The notes beneath the pieces were generated by a model. That model was not told where the DNA came from, searched no databases, and saw only the letters and a list, made by a program, of their open reading frames with translations. A program made the position numbers and the translations under genes. Positions 58,530 to 64,000 of a stretch of DNA of 64,000 nucleotides are shown here, piece after piece (position 1 is the stretch's first letter; each line of letters begins with the position of its first letter). This DNA comes from Streptomyces sp. DHE7-1. Lineage in GTDB: Bacteria > Actinomycetota > Actinomycetes > Streptomycetales > Streptomycetaceae. The stretch is from assembly GCA_016432725.1 (NCBI GenBank), contig JACJDG010000003.1, positions 124,001 to 188,000 of the forward strand, written 5' to 3'.

Positions 58530-59069
58530 TCACGAGGGCTCGCGCTTGGGTACCAGCGTGTAGCTCGCGGCGATCAGTACGTTGATGCCGATCAGACACA
58601 GCATCCGCGACTGCCAGGCCCGCAGCGGGCCGGTGGTCCCGCCGTCCCCGCCCACGTACCAGACCGCCCCCTGCAGCAGGGCCAGCGCGACCACCGAGGC
58701 GAGGATCCAGCGGCCCGCGACCTTCCACTCGTGGACGGCGCGGGCCATACCGTACTTCGGGGGTCGCTCGGGCGGCGGGCCGTCGGCGAAGCGGTGGGCG
58801 ACGCGGGCGTCCGCCCATTTGATCGTCGAGTGACCGAGGCCGACGGTGAAGCCGATGTACACGGCGGCGAGTCCGTGCCGCCAGTCGGGCTCGGCTCCGT
58901 TCTTCAGGTCCATCGAGGTGACCACGAACAGCACGACCTCCAGCAGCGGTTCGCAGAGCAGCAGCGCGAGCCCGGTGCGGGGCATCCGCAGCGGGTAGCG
59001 GAAGGCCAGTCCGGCGGCCAGCAATACCCAGAAGGCCACCTCACAGGCGGCGATGAGTCCGACGATCAC
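58530..59069 (-). CDS. integral membrane protein of unknown function
   Basis: 179 residues with five hydrophobic segments: MIVGLIAACEVAFWVLLAAG, GLALLLCEPLLEVVLFVVTS, the moderately hydrophobic AAVYIGFTVGLGHSTIKW, WILASVVALALLQGAVWYVG and MLCLIGINVLIAASYTLVP. The family is unknown to me. It is divergent from the two-component system 150 nt away, so it is a good candidate for its regulatory target. Confidence 0.75.
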   Translation of the reverse strand: MIVGLIAACEVAFWVLLAAGLAFRYPLRMPRTGLALLLCEPLLEVVLFVVTSMDLKNGAEPDWRHGLAAVYIGFTVGLGHSTIKWADARVAHRFADGPPPERPPKYGMARAVHEWKVAGRWILASVVALALLQGAVWYVGGDGGTTGPLRAWQSRMLCLIGINVLIAASYTLVPKREPS

Positions 59070-59218
59070 GGACCGCTCCCTTCACTCGGCTTCCAGCTTC
59101 GCGTGGCCCGGCCCCGGGCCGTCGCCGGTGGCGACGACTTCCGGGTAAGCGAAAGATGCAGTTCGGGACCCTTCCCGGGGTGCAGGCTCGGCAGTTGCGG
59201 GTCGTGTTGGATGGAGCC

Positions 59219-60390
59219 ATGGCCGTCACACTCCCCCGCCCGCACCGCGACGACTGGCGCATCGCCGTAGGCGGCCTTCTCGGCGGGGCGTTGCTCTGGG
59301 TTCTCGGCATCCGTCCGCGCACGCCCTCGGACGGCCTCGTGCTCTGGGACGCCTCATGGGCGCCGCTGGTGCCGCTCGCGGTGACCGCCGCCTGCGAGCC
59401 GCTGCGCCGCGCCGCGCCCCGCGCCGGTCTGCTGATCGGCACCGCGGCGCTGATCCTGGACACGGTGACCTGCGGCAGCATCGTCACCGTCGTGCTGTAC
59501 ACCGATCTGGTGTACGCGGCTGTCCTCTACGGCACCCCGGCCTCCGCCCGCCGCATCCCCTGGATCACCGGCATGCTGACGGTCGTCGGCGGGGTCCTGC
59601 CGGCCGCGCTGTGGCGCGATCCGCAGGGTCTGCTGATCGGCGTGGGCATCGGCGTGGTGGCGTTCGCGCCCGCCGCCACCGGCTGGGTGGTCCGCAACCA
59701 TCGCGACGCGGCCGAGGCTGCGCGGCTGCGGGCCGAACAGATCGCGCTACTGGCGGAGATGGACCGCGCCCAGGCGGTCACCGCCGAGCGGGCGCGGATG
59801 GCCCGGGAGCTGCACGACGTGATCGCCAACCATCTGTCCGCGATCGCCATCCACTCCACCGCCGCGCTCTCCCTCGGCGACCCGGAGACATCGAAGGGCG
59901 CGCTGGGCGTGATCCGGGAGAACAGCGTGGCCGGACTGGCGGAGATGCGGCGGCTCATCGGGATCCTGCGGGACAACGACGGCGATCTCGAACCCGCTGC
60001 CACCCCGACCCTCGACGGTCTCGGGGGCTCGTCGGCGGGGCCCGCGCCAACGGCCTCGACGTGACCCTGGACGCCGGTCACGAAGCGGTGCCCGCGCCCG
60101 TGGAACTGGCCGCGTACCGGATCGTGCAGGAGTCCCTCACCAATGCCCTCAAGCACGCGGCGAAGGGGCGCGTCCACATCGGCCTCCGGCAGCGAAGCGG
60201 CACCTTGGACGTGCGCGTGACCAGCCCCTACCGGTCCGGTGATGCGGCCCGCGCACCCGGATCGGGTGCCGGCCTGACAGGGATGCGGGAGCGGGCGACG
60301 CTGCTCGGCGGCACCTTCGCGGCCGGGCCCGACGGCGGCGTGTGGACCGTACACGCCACCTTTCCACTCACCGAGGGAGAGCCCGCATGA
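59219..60390 (+). CDS. NarL-type sensor histidine kinase, one apparent frameshift
   Basis: About 390 residues. The sensory N-terminal half is membrane-embedded (WRIAVGGLLGGALLWVLGI, GLLIGTAALILDTVTCGSIV, WITGMLTVVGGVLPAALW, LIGVGIGVVAFAPAATGWVV). HisKA_3: RMARELHDVIANHLSAIAIH, with the phospho-accepting His. One G is missing at 60023-60027, then GLVGGARANGLDVTLDAGHE, AAYRIVQESLTNALKHAAKG (N box) and GLTGMRERATLLGGTFAAGP (G box). Stop overlaps the regulator's ATG (ATGA). An upstream start at 59156 is possible. Confidence 0.9.
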
Positions 60391-61028
60391 TCCGAGTACT
60401 CGTCGCCGAGGACCAGGCAGCCGTCCGCGCCGGGCTCGTCCTGATCCTGGGCAGCGCGCCGGACATCGAGGTGGCCGGCGAGGCGGCGGACGGCGAGCAG
60501 GCGGTGGAACTCGCGCGTGAGCTGCGCCCCGACCTGGTCCTGATGGACGTGTCGATGCCACGCCTGGACGGGGTGGCGGCGACCAGGCGTATCAGTGACG
60601 AGGGACTCGCGGATGTACTGGTGCTGACCACGTTCGATCTCGACGAGTACGTCTTCGGGGCGCTGCAGGCGGGGGCGGCCGGGTTCCTGCTGAAGAACAC
60701 CGAGGCCGCGGACCTGCTGGCGGCGGTGCGTACGGTGGCGCGCGGGGAGGGGATCGTCGCCCCCGCGGTCACCCGCCGGCTGATCGCCGAGTTCGCCGCG
60801 AGGCCGGTGCGTGGGGCGAGCGGGGACCCCGCCGTGCTGGACGGGCTCACCCGGCGCGAGCGGGAGGTGCTGTCCTGCGTCGGCGAGGGCCTGTCCAACG
60901 CCGAGATCGCCCGGCGCCTCTCGATGGCGGAGGGCACCGTGAAGACGCACGTCAGCCGTATGCTGGCGAAGCTCGAGCTGCGCAGCCGGGTGCAAGCGGC
61001 CGTGTTGGCGCAGGATTTGGGGATCTAG
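60387..61028 (+). CDS. NarL/LuxR-type response regulator
   Basis: 213 residues. Receiver: MIRVLVAEDQAAVRAGLVLI, phosphorylation site LVLMDVSMPRLDG, conserved T/Lys positions VLVLTTFDLDEYVF and GFLLKN. LuxR helix-turn-helix: LTRREREVLSCVGEGLSNAE, IARRLSMAEGTVKTHVSRML. It is coupled translationally to the kinase. It likely controls the divergent membrane-protein gene and others. Confidence 0.93.
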   Translation: MIRVLVAEDQAAVRAGLVLILGSAPDIEVAGEAADGEQAVELARELRPDLVLMDVSMPRLDGVAATRRISDEGLADVLVLTTFDLDEYVFGALQAGAAGFLLKNTEAADLLAAVRTVARGEGIVAPAVTRRLIAEFAARPVRGASGDPAVLDGLTRREREVLSCVGEGLSNAEIARRLSMAEGTVKTHVSRMLAKLELRSRVQAAVLAQDLGI

Positions 61029-61580
61029 TCTCTACTCGGACGCGGCCTCTGCCGCTGCCGCTGCCACTGCCGCTGCCGCTGCCGCGGTCACGCTCGCCGT
61101 CGTGGCTCACGGTCGACTCCGCATCGTCCGCGCTCGACCGCACGTCGCCGGAGCCCGTCACCGGGGTGCTGCCGACGAGCCGGACCGCCATGCCCTCGGA
61201 CGGTCCCGCGGTGAACTGACCACCCAGACCCACCAGGCCGCTGACAGTCGCTGCCGGCCACTCGACGTCGTCCTCTCCCCCGGTCACGCGGGCGACGCCC
61301 CGCGTTCCCTGAGGTCATGACCCGTTTCCGACCTGTCTTACGTGCTCATCGGGCAGCCCGACCGGCACTCGTTCGAGTGACGTGCGATTCGGACGCGCCG
61401 ACGCCTCGGAACTGCTGTGTGCCTGGTGGGGCGCGAGAGTGGCGGAACGTACTGGGATATTTGGGTGCGTAGTGGCCGGAAGTTGATCTTGTCGCGAGGA
61501 GTGGTCGTCCGCAGGATGGCGCGCCGGGGCGAGGTCGGAACGCGTCCCGCCCTGTTCCGCCGAGTGAAAGGGGCACCCTG
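61029..61580. other. intergenic region with a CTGCCG repeat
   Basis: No firmly supported gene. A minus-strand frame (61287 to 60952) reads DDVEWPAATVSGLVGLGGQF and a Ser-Gly run, but it overlaps the response-regulator end and lacks family resemblance. The hexamer repeat at 61049-61085 lies here. Confidence 0.4.
61049..61085. repeat. CTGCCG tandem hexamer, about six copies
   Basis: Starting about 20 nt after the response-regulator stop, CTGCCG is repeated about six times with one altered unit (CTGCCA). On the minus strand it would encode Gly-Ser repeats. Confidence 0.75.
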
Positions 61581-62210
61581 ATGGCTGACGCCACGATTGA
61601 CCTGCCGCTGAGTTTCCAGGTCCCTGAGGCCTTCACCGACATCGACTTCTCCGTGTCGGCCGAGGTGAACACCAACCGGCTGATCGAGCGGCTGAACATG
61701 GTCGACCCGAGGCCGTCCGACGAGCAGATCGCCACGGCGGTCATCACCCAGCAGTCGATGTACGAGCTGCTGTCCGCCGCCGGCGCCGTCTACGCCGGCA
61801 CCCTGCTCTACGGACCCACCAAGGAGAACCCGGACACGCAACTGGCCTCGGCGATCCTGACGGTCACCGCCCGCCCCAGCGAACTGTCCAACGAACACAC
61901 CGTCCACCGTCTGGCACGCACCATGGGTGCGATCTACCCGGACGCCGAAGTCGGCGTCGTACGACTCGAAGCCGGGCCTGCGGTGTTGCTCACCGAGGAG
62001 CGCAAGGTCGAGCGCCCGGTCAACCTGCTCGGCGATGGCGGCGGTCCGACCGTCGTCCGGCAGCTCCACGTGTTCGTGCCCATCCCGGGACGCCTGGCGA
62101 TGGCCGACTTCGCCATCGCCACCGAGAACCTCCCCGAGTGGGACTCCTGCGTGGAGATCCTGGCCGAGGTCTGCCGGACCATCACCTTCGACACCGCCGC
62201 CGCGGCCTGA
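61581..62210 (+). CDS. protein of unknown function, Mog1/PsbP-like candidate, first gene of a three-gene locus
   Basis: 209 residues, AAAGGGG before the ATG, no signal peptide or membrane helix. The pattern (PLSFQVPEAFTDIDFSVSAE, MYELLSAAGAVYAGTLLYGP, ASAILTVTARPSELSNEHTV, RLEAGPAVLLTEERKV, RQLHVFVPIPGRLAMADFAI, EWDSCVEILAEVCRTITFD) shows alternating strands with a final helix. It resembles Mog1/PsbP-fold proteins that Actinobacteria encode beside secretion and toxin genes; this is fold-level inference. It lies 21 nt upstream of the large toxin-like gene, so it is probably its chaperone, adaptor or immunity partner. Confidence 0.7.
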   Translation: MADATIDLPLSFQVPEAFTDIDFSVSAEVNTNRLIERLNMVDPRPSDEQIATAVITQQSMYELLSAAGAVYAGTLLYGPTKENPDTQLASAILTVTARPSELSNEHTVHRLARTMGAIYPDAEVGVVRLEAGPAVLLTEERKVERPVNLLGDGGGPTVVRQLHVFVPIPGRLAMADFAIATENLPEWDSCVEILAEVCRTITFDTAAAA

Positions 62211-62231
62211 CCGGGAGAGGGGACACCCATC

Positions 62232-63671
62232 ATGAAGATCGAGTACGGACTCAGCGCCCCCCTGCCCACCCTGGGCTTCGACGCAGGCCACGACAAGATC
62301 GTCTTCAACGTCCAGAGCGAACTCGACATGTACACCACCAATCATCAGGACGCGATGAAAATCTGGGGGTGGGACCCGGCGGCACTACGCCCCGAAGACC
62401 ACTACCGCATCGACCAGCTCCTGCGCATGTACGTGTTCCAGCGCAACCAGGTCATCAGCGCGCTACGCCGCCTGGACGGCGAGCTCGGCTTCTACGCGTT
62501 CTCCGACGACCAGATCACGCAGGAGCTGGCAGGCTTCAAGGAGCTCCTGGCCAAGAAGATCGCCGAGCTTTCCAGGGAACTCGACCCGTCGGCCCTCACT
62601 GACGAGGAACAGAAGCAGTTCCAGGCCGACCCTACGAAGTTCATCAGCGAGTGGATGGCGTTCCAGAGGGACACCGGCTTTCCCAAGTACGCAGGCGTGA
62701 TCGCCTTCCAGCATCCCTCAGTCGCCCGCTACCTCGGCCCGATCCCGTCCCTCGCGATGGGCGGATACTCAGGGGAGGGCGTGTACTTCCGGCTCACGGA
62801 CCGCAGTTATCCCCGGGAGTGGATCAAGGACGGGCGCCTGTACGACCTGATCGACACGGCGCTCGCCCTCCAGGCCGAACTCCAGCTGCAGTGCCTGCTC
62901 ACCGACCGTGAGTTCACCCGCGTCATCCAGACCAGGGGCCAGGAGTTCGAGTACCTGAAGGCCGAGGCCGCCCGCAAGGCCGCGGCGGAGCAGGGCAGCA
63001 GCTTCTGGTCGGTGTTCGGGGACATTCTCGGTATCGTCTCGGCCGTGGCGGGCGTCCTCGCCCTGATCCCGGTGCTCACACCCGTCATGGGCCCGGTCGC
63101 GGCGGTCACCGCGATCGGCGCGCTCGGCGCCCACACCGTCGACGCCGCGATCAAGGGAGACTGGGACGCGGCAACGATCGTCGGGCTCGGCGCCGACGCG
63201 CTCGCGGCCCTGCCCGGTGTCGGCGCGGTCGCCAAGAGCCTCAAGGCAGGCAGAGCCGTCGTCAAGACGATCGGTACCGGCGCGAAGGCCAGCTACAAGG
63301 CCAGCGTCGGCGTCCGCAGGGCCGGACTCACCTTCCTGGCCGAGACCGGCGGCTCCGGGGCCTCCGACGCGACCAAGGTGTTCAACTACATCGGCACCAA
63401 GGGCGCCAAGGTCGTCGGCGCGACCGAGAAGGCGGGCAAACTCACCGGCAAGGTCCTCCAGGGCTCGGTCAACCTCTCCACCCAGATTCCGCTGGTCGTC
63501 GAGATGTCCACCGGCGCGGACATGGGTCAGGAGAAGAACGTCGCGGGCGGAGCCGCGCTGACCGCCAACTACGGCCAGACCATCGGCAGCTGGGGCACGG
63601 TCGGCACCGCCGCCCAGAAGGCCGGCACCGTCTCCCTGGCGACATTCGCCAAAATCATCGGACGGCGCTGA
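62232..63671 (+). CDS. polymorphic-toxin-like protein of unknown activity
   Basis: 479 residues, GGAGAGGGG upstream. Residues 1-250 form an unfamiliar mostly helical domain (LDMYTTNHQDAMKIWGWDPA, HYRIDQLLRMYVFQRNQVIS, EWMAFQRDTGFPKYAGVIAF). Residues 255-345 are a hydrophobic Gly/Ala stretch (FGDILGIVSAVAGVLALIPV, LTPVMGPVAAVTAIGALGAH, IVGLGADALAALPGVGAVAK) of the kind found between the secretion and toxin domains of T7SS-type polymorphic toxins. Residues 350-479 (GVRRAGLTFLAETGGSGASD, IGTKGAKVVGATEKAGKLTG, GQTIGSWGTVGTAAQKAGTV) are unrecognised. There is no Sec signal. Confidence 0.65.
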   Translation: MKIEYGLSAPLPTLGFDAGHDKIVFNVQSELDMYTTNHQDAMKIWGWDPAALRPEDHYRIDQLLRMYVFQRNQVISALRRLDGELGFYAFSDDQITQELAGFKELLAKKIAELSRELDPSALTDEEQKQFQADPTKFISEWMAFQRDTGFPKYAGVIAFQHPSVARYLGPIPSLAMGGYSGEGVYFRLTDRSYPREWIKDGRLYDLIDTALALQAELQLQCLLTDREFTRVIQTRGQEFEYLKAEAARKAAAEQGSSFWSVFGDILGIVSAVAGVLALIPVLTPVMGPVAAVTAIGALGAHTVDAAIKGDWDAATIVGLGADALAALPGVGAVAKSLKAGRAVVKTIGTGAKASYKASVGVRRAGLTFLAETGGSGASDATKVFNYIGTKGAKVVGATEKAGKLTGKVLQGSVNLSTQIPLVVEMSTGADMGQEKNVAGGAALTANYGQTIGSWGTVGTAAQKAGTVSLATFAKIIGRR

Positions 63672-63772
63672 CCCCACCCATCGACCGCGCGCACCCGCCT
63701 CCGCCGGACCCCCGGGGCGGCGGGCCGGGGCCTGCCCAGGACCCGCGCCGAAGCAGAAAACAGTGAGCAACC

Positions 63773-63979
63773 GTGACACACGGAGACCGCCCCCTCGCAC
63801 GCATCGCCCTCCTCAAAGCCGCCCTCGCCGCCCTGGGCGCGGCCTTCTTCATCATGGCCTTCCTCCTGCCCGCGGCCTGGGCCTACGCCATCGGCGCCCT
63901 CCTCCTCGCCGCCTCCGTCATCGTCGGCCGCCGACGGCGCCGGGAGCAGCCCGGCCCACCCCAGGGCGGACCTCGGTGA
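63773..63979 (+). CDS. small membrane protein, third gene of the locus
   Basis: 68 residues from GTG 63773: VTHGDRPLARIALLKAALAA, LGAAFFIMAFLLPAAWAYAI, GALLLAASVIVGRRRRREQP. Two closely spaced transmembrane helices and a strongly basic C terminus. It lies about 100 nt after the toxin-like gene on the same strand, so it could be an immunity or anchoring factor. The window ends 21 nt later. Confidence 0.6.
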   Translation: MTHGDRPLARIALLKAALAALGAAFFIMAFLLPAAWAYAIGALLLAASVIVGRRRRREQPGPPQGGPR

Positions 63980-64000
63980 GACCACCGGCGCCGCCCTGCC

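Noticed and set aside
60952..61287. Minus-strand gene with a Ser-Gly repeat
   Set aside because: It overlaps the end of the response-regulator gene, contains a simple repeat and lacks a ribosome site or homologue I recognise.

Overview
This is a high-GC actinobacterial window, almost certainly from Streptomyces. The supporting evidence is the codon bias, frequent GTG starts, a kdpFABC operon, an alpha-subunit gene of Streptomyces type, a matAB-like aggregation locus, several ECF sigma factors, small secreted proteins of Streptomyces type and many degenerate insertion sequences. The dense gene blocks look core-like. The stretches between them are long, rich in scars and mostly empty.

Layout. 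1-5.9 kb: SDR 3' end, an unknown gene, an IS5-type element, an arsR-MFS efflux operon, then scars of an MFS gene and of a B12-binding protein. 5.9-13.2 kb: a secreted protein, about 1.2 kb with no gene, a small Zn-ribbon membrane protein, a tRNA-Ser 3' fragment abutting a second IS5-type element, an SDR, an IS701-like remnant, and a tetR/alkB divergon with a long leader hairpin. 13.8-19.2 kb: a lipoprotein, a MazF-like protein, small unknowns, IS debris and a HAD phosphatase. 19.2-24.1 kb: kdp operon with a 27-residue upstream membrane peptide and paired direct repeats. 24.1-31.8 kb: permease scar, DUF899 protein, a stand-alone rpoA, ribB translationally coupled to a HAD phosphatase, and two GNAT enzymes. 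31.9-36.3 kb: membrane protein, secreted cyclophilin, STAS protein, and an ECF sigma factor with a membrane partner. 36.9-41.4 kb: matA/matB-like pair and a CMD-like protein. 41.6-48.2 kb: Eis-like scar, methyltransferase, DUF1254 protein, S51 peptidase, SDR/MarR divergon and a methyltransferase scar. 48.3-54.8 kb: ECF sigma, MerR-B12 regulator, divergent GT4/GT1 glycosyltransferases and a secreted protein. 55.3-64 kb: a beta-propeller-like lipoprotein, small membrane and secreted proteins, a NarL-type two-component system, and a three-gene locus whose large product has the hydrophobic Gly/Ala segment typical of polymorphic toxins.

A major caution covers the whole window. At least 27 apparent frameshifts can each be repaired by adding one base to a short G or C run, and I found none that needs a base removed. 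Four lie in one 780-nt lipoprotein gene and three in alkB. This looks like systematic homopolymer under-calling in the assembly, so I annotate these genes as probably intact and reserve 'pseudogene' for genes that are also truncated.

The best candidates for new biology are the isolated second rpoA, the toxin-like locus at 61.6-64 kb, the ECF/MerR-B12 module beside two glycosyltransferases, and the ribB-HAD pair.
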